Assembly (NCBI GenBank): GCA_027493955.1
Contig: JAOSJT010000001.1
Location: 3,087,131 to 3,151,130, forward strand
Length of the DNA stretch: 64,000 bases
Direction of reading: 5' to 3'
Source of the DNA: Bacteroidia bacterium
Lineage (GTDB): Bacteria > Bacteroidota > Ignavibacteria > SZUA-365
Position 1 is the first letter of the stretch, and each line of letters opens with the position of its first letter. The notes beneath the pieces are model-generated. The model was not told the origin of the DNA. It worked only from the letters and a program-made list of their open reading frames with translations, and made no database searches. Below are positions 7,264 through 17,054 of the stretch, one piece after another. Made by a program: the position numbers and the translations under genes.

Positions 7264-9107
7264 ATCCGATCCGCCAACACATACGCCCACCTCCTCTCCC
7301 AATTCGCGCGGACAAGCGTGGGTACACGCTTCCATGTGTCGATGCGCTCGTCTTGCTCCAGCCAATGACGGATGGGAACCTGAAAACCGGTTTTCCGTCG
7401 GTCGAGCAATTGCTGTGGTATGGGACGTGACGGACTCATCGCCAGCAGGCGCTTGCGATGCGTCAGCGCCAGGGTGTGCATGAGTGGCGCAAGGCGACGC
7501 AGCAGCTCGATGTCCACCAGCGGAACGCGAATTTCGATGGAATGCGCCATGCCCGCCCAGTCCGAATCGCGTAAAAGCTGATTTTTCATATACAGGCCCG
7601 CCTCCATCGCCGCGATACGTCCGTACGGTGTAACAGGATCCGGAGTCATTGCATCGCCGATCAGACCCATGATGTCCATATCGTGCAACCCGGCTTCCGC
7701 CCGGTCAACACCGAGCAACTCCGGCAGCTCCCAGGGCATGAAGAGTCCGCGACGCAGGTACCACGCACCCGGATAACTGTGTCCGTATTTCAGAGCACCG
7801 GCGACTTTCGGACTGCGCTCCGAATGCCCGGAAAGCAAAGACGCATACACACTCTGAAAGCCCTGCCCAAGCCAGGGGAGGCGCCTCGCAAAGCCAAATT
7901 TCCGTACCCACTCCGGCACATCCACAAAGGTGTTGTAGCCCGCGAAGAGTTCGTCTCCGCCCAGACCCGACAGCGCCACTTTCAAACCGTTCTCTCGTGC
8001 GGCTTTACTGACATAGTAGGTGTTGATGCCGTCAATGCTGGGTTGATCCATGACTGCGAGTATATGGTCGAGATCGCCGGAAAATTCCTGCGCAGTCAGC
8101 ATGCGCGTGCGGTGATCCGTACCGTAGTGACGCGCAACGTCTTCCGCCAGCGGCGCCTCGTCGTCGTGCCGGCCGCGAAATTCCTCGAACGCCAGCGTCA
8201 CCGTGCGCAAATCCTCTATGCCCGCATCACGCACCAATCCGACGAGAGTGCCCGAGTCAATCCCAGCGGAGAGAAACGCCCCCACCGGCACATCCGCGAT
8301 CATATGATGCGCCACCGAATCCCGCAACGCCTCACGAATGGTCTCTTCTTCCAACAGAGGGGCCGGGGGTGAGGTCTTCCCCCCCTCTCCTCTCAGGAGA
8401 GGGGCCGCCTCGGCCAACATCCCCGCAATGGAGCCGTACTCCACAGGTCCTTTGACTCCGGAACCATCCACGCGCAGCCAGTGTCCTGCCGGGAGAGCGC
8501 GAACAGCACGATAGATGCTCCGTGGTTCCGGCACGGAGCCCAGCATCAGAAAGGCGCACAGCGAACCCTCGTCAACGCGCGCATCCACTGCCCCGCCCGC
8601 CAACAGTGCCTTTACCTGCGATGCCATGCGAATGCAGCCGCCGTCGTCCGCGTAATACAGCGGTTTGATGCCGTACGGATCGCGCGCCGCAAAGAGCTGT
8701 TTCCTCTCATGGTCCCACAGCGCGAAGGCGAACATCCCCCGCAACATGGGCAACATGTCCGCGCCATGTCGTGCATAGAGGCCCATGAGCACTTCCGTAT
8801 CCGTCTCCGACCGGAGCGACCATCCGTCCCGCAGCAGCGTCTCCCGCAGCGGACGATAATTGTAAATTTCGCCGTTAAAGGTAATGCTGTACCGCCCGTC
8901 CACCGAGTGCATCGGCTGCGCACCGCGGTCCGACAGGTCAATGATGGACAGCCGCCGATGCCCGAAACCCACGCGGCCGTCGTCGGACACCCATTCGCCG
9001 AAGCCGTCCGGCCCGCGGGCGTGCATGTGGTCGCGCGTGGCGCGGAGTTCCGCGAGGTCCACCGTAAGAGAGCTGTTATAGTGAAAAATCGAATTGAAGC
9101 CGCACAT
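7251..9107 (-). CDS. asnB: Asparagine synthetase-type glutamine amidotransferase
   Basis: 618 aa. The N-terminal class II glutaminase domain (about 1-215) starts with the nucleophile Cys2 (MCGFNSIF) and shows HRRLSIIDLSDRGAQPM, FNGEIYNY and RGMFAFALWD. The ATP-PPi synthetase domain (about 255-600) has ADVPVGAFLSAGIDSGTL, where the PP-loop reads SAGIDS rather than the usual SGGxDS, and SGLGGDELFAGY. In polysaccharide loci such enzymes often amidate uronic acids, which would fit the nearby ugd; plain asparagine synthesis is the alternative. Residues about 235-251, between the two domains, are encoded by an inserted GC-rich palindromic repeat (APLLRGEGGKTSPPAPLL) that keeps the frame. Confidence 0.9.
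   Translation of the reverse strand: MCGFNSIFHYNSSLTVDLAELRATRDHMHARGPDGFGEWVSDDGRVGFGHRRLSIIDLSDRGAQPMHSVDGRYSITFNGEIYNYRPLRETLLRDGWSLRSETDTEVLMGLYARHGADMLPMLRGMFAFALWDHERKQLFAARDPYGIKPLYYADDGGCIRMASQVKALLAGGAVDARVDEGSLCAFLMLGSVPEPRSIYRAVRALPAGHWLRVDGSGVKGPVEYGSIAGMLAEAAPLLRGEGGKTSPPAPLLEEETIREALRDSVAHHMIADVPVGAFLSAGIDSGTLVGLVRDAGIEDLRTVTLAFEEFRGRHDDEAPLAEDVARHYGTDHRTRMLTAQEFSGDLDHILAVMDQPSIDGINTYYVSKAARENGLKVALSGLGGDELFAGYNTFVDVPEWVRKFGFARRLPWLGQGFQSVYASLLSGHSERSPKVAGALKYGHSYPGAWYLRRGLFMPWELPELLGVDRAEAGLHDMDIMGLIGDAMTPDPVTPYGRIAAMEAGLYMKNQLLRDSDWAGMAHSIEIRVPLVDIELLRRLAPLMHTLALTHRKRLLAMSPSRPIPQQLLDRRKTGFQVPIRHWLEQDERIDTWKRVPTLVRANWERRWAYVLADRMSKE
8356..8405. repeat. GC-rich palindromic repeat inserted inside asnB
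   Basis: Plus-strand gaggggccgggggtgagg followed by the palindrome cccctctcctctcaggagagggg. The same family lies in fcl (18832-18881), before wzi (25705-25790), at the DUF559 3' end (26219-26302) and in the aminotransferase (27845-27915). Here it adds about 17 codons in frame in the linker between the glutaminase and synthetase domains. Confidence 0.85.
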
Positions 9108-9251
9108 GAAAGAAGTATTTCCGTGTCAAAACAAGTATTCTACATTAGAGCACAGTCTCTTACGAGTCAAATGCGCGTGGGTGCAGGCGGAAAGCTCCGT
9201 CGGGGAGGCAGAAGAACTCCGGACTGAATCCGGATTGACGGGTTCATCCAT

Positions 9252-10922
9252 TCAGGGCATAATAAAGCGTGCGCGAAACGCCGCCAGCGATGTCAGATGA
9301 AATGCTCCGTTGTCATAAAATATCACCGGGGCATCGTCCCCCGACACGGGAAACGCTTGCAGACGCCGGAGCACTCCGGCGCGCTTTGGAGCGAATTCCA
9401 CGGGACGGAGGATAAAACCATTCATCGCAACATCGGCGTGTGATGAGAATTTCTGCGTGCTGACGGGAACAAATCCTGAGACCTCATCCGAAGACAGAAG
9501 CTCGAGCGTATCATTATTCACGCGCATCGTATACGGCTGTCGCCAATCGGTAAACATGCTGCCTTCAAATCGTCCAAGCACCCGCACCTCGCGATCAACT
9601 CTCGTGTTTCCATCGTCCGTATCGGGGATCAGCGGATGCCACACCGGCATGGCTGTTTCCGATATCGCTTGTCCTATTCTTCCGAATTGCGCGACGACAT
9701 ACACCGTACCCTTTTCCGGCAGCGATGCGGCGAGACGCTCCACCTGCCTGTTCCATGACCCTATGTGGTGGAATTTCCATATCAGTGCCGCATTGCTGAG
9801 CAGGATGATACTGAGCGCACCGGTCAGTAGCAGATTGCGCAATCGCAGCGCCCGCCGGTGTGTATCGAGGAGATGCACGGCGGGCAGCAGAAGCAAGGGC
9901 AGGATACCGTAGGCAAGCCGCATGGACGGAAAATTCGGCAGATACAGCAGCAAGGCCGCAAGACCGGCTCCCCAAAGCAACAGCACATCCTGTCGTACCG
10001 TGCGATCGGAGCGGAGGAACAACGTGGCAATGGCAAACAGGTACGTAGCTATCGGAATCAGAAAAAGCACAGCGCCCGGCCACCACGTAAACCAAAGTGC
10101 CTGATAATCCACGGGGTCCACCGGCGCGACAAGGGAAGCGATGCCATGAAGAAGCCACATCATCGCTCTTCCGCTATCGTGTATGCCAACAGCATCATTC
10201 GCACCAAGAACAGAACCGAATATGGAAGCACGATGCGCGAAATACACCGCGACGATAATGAAACTGACGGCAAACGCGGCCATCATCCTCCAGCGCTGCG
10301 GATTGTCGGCTCCGCGAAGCAAAAGCAAGGCACTGATCGCCACGAGGTACAGCGGAAAAAGCACCCCGCTTTCTTTCGACAGCAATGCAGCGACGAACGA
10401 AACGGCCATCAGCACGATGTACCGCAGCTTCCCGTTCCTGATAAACAGCAGCGACGATACGGCGGCCCCAAGCACGCCCGCGGTGTACAGTAAATCAGTC
10501 CTGCCGACAATCCAGTACGCATTGATCACACCCTGCGGGAGGATAAAAAACACGAAACCCGTGAGCAGAGCGATCCGCGCACGGGTTTGAAAGAGCTTCC
10601 GGAGCAACATCCCCACCAGCACCGCATTCAGCGCATGCACCAGCAGGTTAAACAAATGATACGACCACGGCAGTCCCGGACTCAGCCAGGCATTCAACGC
10701 AAAACTCAGCGTCACCAATGGCCGGAAATACGCGCCCTCCTTGATAACACGGAAATCGCCATCAACCGGAAACGCATTGATCGTGGAGCCGCGCAGAACC
10801 TCGTAGTCATCCCCGGAAAAATGGAAAGACAAGAGAAAGGGCGCCGCGACTACGGCAAGCGCGACCAGAAGCAGGCCGGCACTCGCAAGTCGTGCGGACA
10901 CACTCATTGCGGACCATCGCAT
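9252..10922 (-). CDS. GT-C type integral membrane glycosyltransferase-like protein
   Basis: 556 aa from the ATG at 10922; a TTG 16 codons upstream is also open but overlaps the next gene. An N-terminal membrane segment is followed by FHFSGDDYEVLRG, an acidic pair in the first outer loop as in GT-C enzymes, then YFRPLVTLSFALN and at least nine further hydrophobic segments up to about residue 385. The last about 170 residues are a soluble, probably periplasmic domain. GT-C enzymes use polyprenyl-phosphate sugars on the periplasmic face. It resembles its neighbour at 10951 in layout (SGDDYE versus RTDDFY). Sugar and acceptor are unknown. Confidence 0.6.
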   Translation of the reverse strand: MRWSAMSVSARLASAGLLLVALAVVAAPFLLSFHFSGDDYEVLRGSTINAFPVDGDFRVIKEGAYFRPLVTLSFALNAWLSPGLPWSYHLFNLLVHALNAVLVGMLLRKLFQTRARIALLTGFVFFILPQGVINAYWIVGRTDLLYTAGVLGAAVSSLLFIRNGKLRYIVLMAVSFVAALLSKESGVLFPLYLVAISALLLLRGADNPQRWRMMAAFAVSFIIVAVYFAHRASIFGSVLGANDAVGIHDSGRAMMWLLHGIASLVAPVDPVDYQALWFTWWPGAVLFLIPIATYLFAIATLFLRSDRTVRQDVLLLWGAGLAALLLYLPNFPSMRLAYGILPLLLLPAVHLLDTHRRALRLRNLLLTGALSIILLSNAALIWKFHHIGSWNRQVERLAASLPEKGTVYVVAQFGRIGQAISETAMPVWHPLIPDTDDGNTRVDREVRVLGRFEGSMFTDWRQPYTMRVNNDTLELLSSDEVSGFVPVSTQKFSSHADVAMNGFILRPVEFAPKRAGVLRRLQAFPVSGDDAPVIFYDNGAFHLTSLAAFRARFIMP

Positions 10923-10950
10923 ACACTCTGCCGATATCCCCGCCTCACCG

Positions 10951-12576
10951 CTAAATTCCCTCGTATGCAAAGCCCCGTTCGACGAGAAGGCGCAAGCCCT
11001 TCGGAGCGGCGGCGATATCGAGGCGTGCGCGACGATATCCGTAGTCGCGTAAGGGCTCGGAGAAAGTCACGTCCAGCCATGGCGGTCTGGCGACAGTGGT
11101 ATCGGCCATGAAGCCGGTGCGTATGTCTGTCGCCACGAGCTCAATGGTTTTGTCATCACGGCGGATATCGTATTCCTTCCGGGAGCGAACACCGTATTTT
11201 CTCAGTAATCGTACGGGCGAAACCTGCAGGAGAGTATCCTTACCGAATCGTCCGGTACGGTAAAAATGAATCGCGTATTGATCGAAAATCGTTTGATGGA
11301 CGAGGAGCATGCCGGCCTTTGTCGCCATTTCCGTCTCTTCGTGCAACAGGCGAACGTACCGCACATTCGCTGTTTCCCCTCGCCACCTCGGGATAATCAC
11401 CAGTGAGCCGGCGAGATGCGAAAGCAGTAAAAGACCCATCACCCACGAAGTCAGACGCGGACGGTACATCGTAAAACCTATCGAGAGAAGCAGCAGCAGA
11501 ACAGCGATTTGCAATGTGTTGATGCGCGGTGCAATCTGATGCACTGCACGTGGAAGCACGGCGATAAGCAACAAAACCAGCGCGATAAGGATAGACGTGC
11601 GGTGTTCGCGGCTCAATTTCCTCAGCAACAGGAAAAGCAACAATGCTCCCAGCGCCCCGAGCAGCAATGCCACAATACGCTGTTCGTACATGAATGGATA
11701 CAACATCTCCGCCACCCATGGATGCAGCGCGATCATCATGATCGCGACAGTCGAAAATAGCTTCGTTGGAAGAATGGCGAATGACAACACTTCATCGTAA
11801 CGATCAAATGCGAACCAAAAACCGACGAACGCGAAGGACAACAACACTCCTGCGACGGCGACCAGCACGAGCATAGACCGGCGAACACTTGTCCTGGCAC
11901 TCCGCCAATACACCACTGCCATTACAGTAAAAAGAAATGGAAGCACGACGATGCTGAACTTCACGAAGAAACCGATGAACAGTATCAGCATGCCACTGAG
12001 TGCATGGACCAACATCCCCGAAGCGAGATAGCGCAGCATTAGCAACAGGTAGAGCATGCATAGCAGCAGTGCCAGCGTCTCCGTCTGATTGGATATCCAC
12101 AGGACATTGTAAAACGCATCGGCGTGAACAGAAAGCACCAAAGTCGTAAAAACTGCTATGTGCACATGTGTCTGTCCAACGAAATGTTCCATTGTCGTGA
12201 GCAGAAGTGCATAGAAAAGCAGAACCGCAAGGATGTGGAAGAGCAATCCGACGACGTAATACCCCAAGGCCATGGTACCGAAGAGTTGCAACTGCCCCAG
12301 GAAGAGAATCATGGAAACGAGTCGAAATCCCATGAAATTCAGATACTGCCCGCTCTCCCATGGCCATACAAGTCCGCTCTCGCCGAGCACCGCAAAAAGA
12401 TAGAAGTCGTCCGTACGGAAATCATTCTGGATCAGAATCTGGGGAAAAAACCACAGTGCTGTGAAAAGAGCAATAACGATGCCGCCGATAATCCTCCACC
12501 GTCGCGTTGGATATGGCTCCCAGGATGCTTTAGAGAGCTGCTGCAAACTACTCCGCACGCCAGACATTTTTGTCAT
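10951..12576 (-). CDS. GT-C type integral membrane glycosyltransferase-like protein
   Basis: 541 aa, ATG start at 12576, overlapping the preceding gene by 29 nt (a second ATG at 12567 is possible). One N-terminal membrane segment leads to QNDFRTDDFYLFAVLGES with an acidic pair, then about ten hydrophobic segments and a C-terminal soluble domain of about 150 residues. The layout matches the next gene (9252-10922), so the two are probably old duplicates. I see no motif that fixes the substrate. Confidence 0.6.
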   Translation of the reverse strand: MTKMSGVRSSLQQLSKASWEPYPTRRWRIIGGIVIALFTALWFFPQILIQNDFRTDDFYLFAVLGESGLVWPWESGQYLNFMGFRLVSMILFLGQLQLFGTMALGYYVVGLLFHILAVLLFYALLLTTMEHFVGQTHVHIAVFTTLVLSVHADAFYNVLWISNQTETLALLLCMLYLLLMLRYLASGMLVHALSGMLILFIGFFVKFSIVVLPFLFTVMAVVYWRSARTSVRRSMLVLVAVAGVLLSFAFVGFWFAFDRYDEVLSFAILPTKLFSTVAIMMIALHPWVAEMLYPFMYEQRIVALLLGALGALLLFLLLRKLSREHRTSILIALVLLLIAVLPRAVHQIAPRINTLQIAVLLLLLSIGFTMYRPRLTSWVMGLLLLSHLAGSLVIIPRWRGETANVRYVRLLHEETEMATKAGMLLVHQTIFDQYAIHFYRTGRFGKDTLLQVSPVRLLRKYGVRSRKEYDIRRDDKTIELVATDIRTGFMADTTVARPPWLDVTFSEPLRDYGYRRARLDIAAAPKGLRLLVERGFAYEGI

Positions 12577-13357
12577 GCAGTACTTCCCAACGCACCTGCT
12601 CCGATCCCACGCGCAAATGCAGCACCGCGCCGCGATGCACGACTTCTTTGTATTCCTTACCGATCAAATACCGGTAATCCTCTGCAAACCATTGGAATGT
12701 ATCGGTATAATCCGGCTTTCGGGTTACTATGGAATACGCGAGACTGTACTTGTTGTGTCCCGGCGCTCCTTTCATCCCGCCCCAAAAGTGATTTGAACCC
12801 CTGTACGGTGTAAGCGAAGCAATCTCTCTATCGCTTTTCCCCAGTATATCCACCGCACGAAGCATGGTCAAATATGGTACCGTTCCTCCCCAGGCCACAG
12901 CGACGGTCGCTTCCGGCTTGAGTACATCCCGCAATGCTACCGCGGCACGGGTATTCACGGTATTCATGTCCACCTGATAGGCCTTGTCAATCAACGTCGC
13001 CTCACGCAGGAAACGGGAATTCACGCTCCAGATTATCCCGAAAAGCAACAGTACAGCGACCACCCGGGACTGACTCTTCCCGAGCAAGCCGAACACCGGA
13101 CTGCTCCGTAAGCCGCCGATCAGAACGTGCAAACCGCGCAACACCAGCAGGAGCTGCAACGGGATCAATGGTGCCGGCATGCGCCAGTAGTCCCAGGCGT
13201 CACCACCGATGTAGATTTGGTACGCCAGCATCGCGACAAACAGCGATACGATCATCACCGCCAGCCGATTGCGGCACAGAACGAGCGATACTCCCGCCGC
13301 AACAAGCAGTACGATACTTTCGCGCAGGAAGGGAATAATGAAGCCGATGCCATCCAT
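12548..13357 (-). CDS. C-terminal half of a GT-C membrane protein (probably truncated)
   Basis: 269 aa from the ATG at 13357, chosen because AGGAG sits 5 bases upstream. It has four to five hydrophobic segments, the block YIGGDAWDYWRMPAPLIPL, then a soluble C-terminal region. The GGD-W-Y-R-P block lies in the middle of longer proteins related to AftB-like GT-C enzymes, where it follows an N-terminal catalytic half with an acidic loop; that half is absent here. The frame stays open upstream to 13492 but overlaps the AT-rich gene at 13390-14613. Base composition changes abruptly near 13440, so the N-terminal half may have been lost when that gene arrived. Confidence 0.55.
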   Translation of the reverse strand: MDGIGFIIPFLRESIVLLVAAGVSLVLCRNRLAVMIVSLFVAMLAYQIYIGGDAWDYWRMPAPLIPLQLLLVLRGLHVLIGGLRSSPVFGLLGKSQSRVVAVLLLFGIIWSVNSRFLREATLIDKAYQVDMNTVNTRAAVALRDVLKPEATVAVAWGGTVPYLTMLRAVDILGKSDREIASLTPYRGSNHFWGGMKGAPGHNKYSLAYSIVTRKPDYTDTFQWFAEDYRYLIGKEYKEVVHRGAVLHLRVGSEQVRWEVLHDKNVWRAE

Positions 13358-13389
13358 AATTCTCCTGTGCATGGCCTTACTATCCGGCG

Positions 13390-14613
13390 TCAGGCAATTT
13401 TCCGCTCTGAGTCCCCACGAAATCCTCTTGTTGAGTCTACTTGCCAATACATTGATAGGAGTCGGAAAAGCAAACCTCCGAATAGCAACCAATGAGCAAC
13501 TTCATCAACAATTGTGCTCGCAAGCGGACCAACGAAGTATGCGTCCATATAGTTTCTAAGAATCAGATACCAGGTAGTTATGAGTATTAATGCCAACATT
13601 ACCATACCATATAGCCTGAAGGCAAGACGATCAAACGTCAGAAGAGTCAAAAGGTTCGGAAGCACAAAAGCTAGAAAAATCAATCTATAATCAAAATTTG
13701 CACCAAGCAGAAATGTCCCAATATATATCGATGAACCAATTATAAACAGCACATCTCGATTTTCACTTCTAGATGAGATTGCACGGCCTCTTTTAATGCA
13801 CCATAATGACCCCAGCAGCATGGAACCTACTCCCGCATATGCTATTATTTTCGCCAATGTGTACATCTCGGGAAAATGCTTTCCAAACTTTATTGTAATG
13901 ACCGATATACCGTACGAAAGTGAATCAGGAGCCGGGGTGTTTCTTGCAATAAGCGTCAAGTCTTCATAAATTAATGCAAAATAACAAATCGAAGCAATTA
14001 GCAGCAAGATCAAATAAACCCTGTCCCGACCGTCTTTCCAATTCATAATACCTATTGAAAATACAGGATATATTTTTAGCATCACCGTCAGCAGTATGGC
14101 TACAGCGGCGCTATTTCGTCTGTTGCGCGTATACAGGACGGCAGCCAAACAGAGGATGAAAAACACAGCAATATCTATATTTCCTCGCTCTATCGCGAGC
14201 ATCCCCGCTGGAGCCAACACAAACAAAATCAAGACAGGAGACCACCAAAGCTTCATCCCACGGAAAACGAGCAGCATCCCGCCGAAATACAGGACAACCA
14301 ACAAGAACCCTAATGTTTCAGTATGCGATTTATTAACGCCAAGTGGATACAACAACTGCCAGACGCGTGGATAATTTAAACGCCGGCTCCATGGATCAAA
14401 ATTGTTCTCTATCATCGGATCTACTCCGATAGCTGCGGCATCTGCACCATGTGTAATGGTGCGAAGATCTGCAAACGCTGGCTTCATTATCGGTACATTC
14501 CAATATTCAAATAAATCTGGCCATCCGGTATTAATGTAGGCCACAAATAGAACAACTATTCCAAGTATGACACTGCACTCCCCACCTCGGCGTCCAAGCT
14601 TAGAACGATTCAT
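13390..14613 (-). CDS. GT87/DUF2029-like polyprenol-sugar-dependent membrane glycosyltransferase
   Basis: 407 aa, ATG start at 14613. About ten hydrophobic segments start right at the N-terminus, followed by a loop with GWPDLFEYWNVPIM and NYPRVWQLLYPLG, then LAPAGMLAIERGNIDIAVFF. This pattern (D-x-x-x-Y loop, N-Y-P, E-R-G-N-x-D) recalls the DUF2029/GT87 family. The gene is clearly richer in A+T than the genes on either side. Its last residues (after VDSTRGFRGDS) run into the high-GC flank, consistent with a recombination junction. Substrate unknown. Confidence 0.55.
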   Translation of the reverse strand: MNRSKLGRRGGECSVILGIVVLFVAYINTGWPDLFEYWNVPIMKPAFADLRTITHGADAAAIGVDPMIENNFDPWSRRLNYPRVWQLLYPLGVNKSHTETLGFLLVVLYFGGMLLVFRGMKLWWSPVLILFVLAPAGMLAIERGNIDIAVFFILCLAAVLYTRNRRNSAAVAILLTVMLKIYPVFSIGIMNWKDGRDRVYLILLLIASICYFALIYEDLTLIARNTPAPDSLSYGISVITIKFGKHFPEMYTLAKIIAYAGVGSMLLGSLWCIKRGRAISSRSENRDVLFIIGSSIYIGTFLLGANFDYRLIFLAFVLPNLLTLLTFDRLAFRLYGMVMLALILITTWYLILRNYMDAYFVGPLASTIVDEVAHWLLFGGLLFRLLSMYWQVDSTRGFRGDSERKIA

Positions 14614-15071
14614 CTAATTTATCTCACGCGAATTGCTATTGACCCTCAATCAAAAAGCCTCTTTTTAATTCTGTGCACCTGCTAGCGTACTGACCTTGAT
14701 TCGATTCTATCACCTTTTCACCTCGTTCACTATACCCATAGACAAATTAGAAACACTCCTCCAACTTGCAACTATTACTTCAGAATCCCTCGAATGCAAC
14801 ATTCCCTGTTTGAGCAACATGATAGCTTGCATACGCTATAAATATAGTTTTACGGAGGAAAGTTTATCTGCATTTGCTTTTTAGAATTTCGATATCCTGT
14901 GCTTTTATATTAATTTATGCTATTTGATTACGGAATTTACATTGCTATTTATGCCGTAAACTTGTCACACCTACATTGAATACCCCGATATAGCACATAA
15001 TAAATATCTCCCGGCTAGACAGTATGAATAACCCCACAACATCGAGTAGCACTCTGCTAACCCTTATGTTC
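14614..15071. other. AT-rich intergenic stretch, no gene seen
   Basis: 458 bp between the GT87-like gene and the FkbM pseudogene. It contains a short hairpin, aaaaagcctcttttt at about 14652-14667, and a cacctttt motif at about 14709, but no frame that looks like a protein. It may hold a promoter for the GT87-like gene, but I found no clear TAnnTTTG motif. Confidence 0.5.
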
Positions 15072-15939
15072 TCATACTTCAACCCATGGCAGGCTCTTGA
15101 CTCTCCCCCAATCAACGGTACTTCTCAGTCGCGTGTATGGGTTATCGTGTACGCTTTCGACACTGACTTCCGGAAAGTATCGCTCACCAAGTTCCTCCCG
15201 TATAAAAATTGCGTTGAATCTGAAGCGATGGGTACCAATCAGCCGGTATCCCTTTCTGCCCAGAAGACGCTTAACTGCTAGAAGCGAAGCACCCATGAAG
15301 TCCGGATCGGGCCCCAGCATCCGCCGGAATTCCGGATCGTACGGTACCGCGGGCGACAGTGCACTCAGGATGACATTATGCGTTTCACAAATGATAACCC
15401 TTGGTTCAACGACACTGATCGCCTCTGCAAGTAGTAGTCTATTCCGTCGTCTTCCACGCTGTGAAGGTCAATTGGCCCAACGAATCCCTCCCGGGCGATG
15501 GTCTCGTTGATGTTCTCACGGGTAAGCCATGCATGCCTGAAGATCGGTGGATGACGCCACGAGTCCCGCTCTTCTGCGAAATATGCCCACCCACTTTCAT
15601 CGAGCTCCTGAAATCCATCGAACAAGAGACCTCCCAGCCGTGATCAATGATAAGATTCGCGGCCATACACTCCCGGCTATCTCCCGCGCACAGTTCAACG
15701 ACCCGCTTGTTTGTGCTACCGACCAATGAAAAGATGTACAGGAGCAAGCCATCCTCTTTATATTCCGAACACACCTTAAAGCCAACTTCAGCAAGCTTTG
15801 GCCTCACCTCCGGTGGAAGTATGTACTAGATCAAGCGATAATGTTTCGCCAGCAGAGTCCGATCCACCTGCGGGTTCTGGGAGAACGCAGGCGTGCTCAC
15901 GAGGAATTTCCGCAATCGTGCTTTCGCCGTTTCGATCAT
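15072..15939 (-). pseudogene. FkbM-type methyltransferase pseudogene
   Basis: Three frames together read as one FkbM-like SAM methyltransferase. Frame 1 starts at the ATG at 15939 (ARLRKFLVSTPAF, then HYRLI), hits an in-frame TAG at 15826-15828, and goes on (VGFKVCSEYKEDGLLLYIF, RVVELCAGDSRECMAANL). It loses one G near 15629-15635, moving to the frame with LLFDGFQELDESGW, HAWLTRENINETI and IDLHSVEDDGIDYY. A second one-base loss near 15427 leads to EAISVVEPRVIICE and FMGASLLAVKRLLGRKGYR. Restoring one base at each site would give one continuous protein apart from the stop. Three independent lesions argue for real decay, not one sequencing error. It borders the AT-rich insertion. Confidence 0.85.
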
Positions 15940-15997
15940 CGCTACATCCCGTATACTACCGGTAAGATTATTGCACACACCAAATAATGCTGAGCTT

Positions 15998-17029
15998 TCA
16001 TCCGAGTAACTTTCCCTTCAAATTCTCTGCACTGTAGGCGCCATCCCTCCCCACCCGCACCCATCCAGGCAGGGGCTCGTGCCAGAAGCGGGGACAAAGG
16101 ATGATGCCATCCGAGAGCAAGGCAGCGCTGTAGCTGTATGCGCTGCGCGAAACGATGAGGACGTCGGCGGCGCGCAGCGCTTCCCAATCCCCGATCTGAT
16201 CTCCGTCGAGATGGAGTGTTACTTCCAGTTCACGCAATCCCGCAAAGTCCTCCTCCCGGCCTTCGGAGTACACATGCAAGGTCGCGTGCAGTCCGTAATC
16301 ACTCAACACCTGCGCCACGCCGCCCAATGTACTCGCGAGATATGCATCGCTGGTGTAGCGCAATGTTTCGCTGGCAGGTACATCGCCGCGGCGCGCATGA
16401 GCCGCTACGACGATCGGCCGACCATCCCGCGGAGCTGGCGGAGCCCAGCGGTTCCGTTTTATTCCATCCAGCGCCGGTCCCCACACGGACGGATAGCGAT
16501 CGGTGAAGGCATGGCAGTTGTCCACCACATTCAGTGTGCCGGACCGATACCTGATTCCTGCCGCACCGTGCGCGACCATCCGTTTTGCAGGCTGTATACT
16601 TTCAGCGGAGGGATAGCCCTCACCCAGTTGCAGATGCCGCTCCCAGCGCCGACCGCATTCCTCATCCGTCATACCCGCTGGTGCATGGGACATGCGCTGA
16701 AAAGGTGTATGCACATACTGCACACCAGTGAAATCCGCGAAGCAGATATTCGACATAGTTGCAAGTATCTGCGAACCGGGACCATCCCAGCGTGTTCGCG
16801 ACGTAAGATATACCGCACTCAAATCGCGTGTCCGCATTCGCCAGGGCCTGCGCATCCATGGCCACAGCACACGGTGCCACCGCAGCCAGTGCATGAGCGC
16901 GTGCTCCCTGACTTTCGGATAGCGCAGTATAACACACGACAATCCCACGACGCTCATCATTCCACGCAGAAGCGCTTTGAGCCATCGCAATTTCGGATTG
17001 CGCGGTTGATACGGATTTTCCACGTTCAC
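15998..17029 (-). CDS. Fucosyltransferase-like glycosyltransferase (HxRRGD motif)
   Basis: 343 aa, GTG start at 17029. A basic N-terminus with a short hydrophobic stretch is followed by WDGPGSQILATMSNICFADF and YVHTPFQRMSH, then AAHARRGDVPASE near residue 220. H-x-R-R-G-D is the GDP-fucose-binding motif of alpha-1,2 and alpha-1,6 fucosyltransferases (GT11/GT23/NodZ type). Late in the protein VLIVSRSAYSYSAALLSDG fits the donor-site end of that fold. gmd and fcl, which make GDP-L-fucose, lie a few kb upstream in the same direction, which supports the call. Family membership is inferred from short motifs. Confidence 0.6.
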   Translation of the reverse strand: MNVENPYQPRNPKLRWLKALLRGMMSVVGLSCVILRYPKVREHALMHWLRWHRVLWPWMRRPWRMRTRDLSAVYLTSRTRWDGPGSQILATMSNICFADFTGVQYVHTPFQRMSHAPAGMTDEECGRRWERHLQLGEGYPSAESIQPAKRMVAHGAAGIRYRSGTLNVVDNCHAFTDRYPSVWGPALDGIKRNRWAPPAPRDGRPIVVAAHARRGDVPASETLRYTSDAYLASTLGGVAQVLSDYGLHATLHVYSEGREEDFAGLRELEVTLHLDGDQIGDWEALRAADVLIVSRSAYSYSAALLSDGIILCPRFWHEPLPGWVRVGRDGAYSAENLKGKLLG

Positions 17030-17054
17030 ACCATGATTTTCAGACAGCTTTACA

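Noticed and set aside
14652-14667. aaaaagcctcttttt as a terminator
   Set aside because: Only six weak base pairs, and it lies upstream of the GT87-like gene in the transcribed direction where no gene ends intact.
14696-14884. Plus-strand 62-codon frame in the AT-rich gap
   Set aside because: No ribosome-binding site, no recognisable composition or motif; expected by chance.
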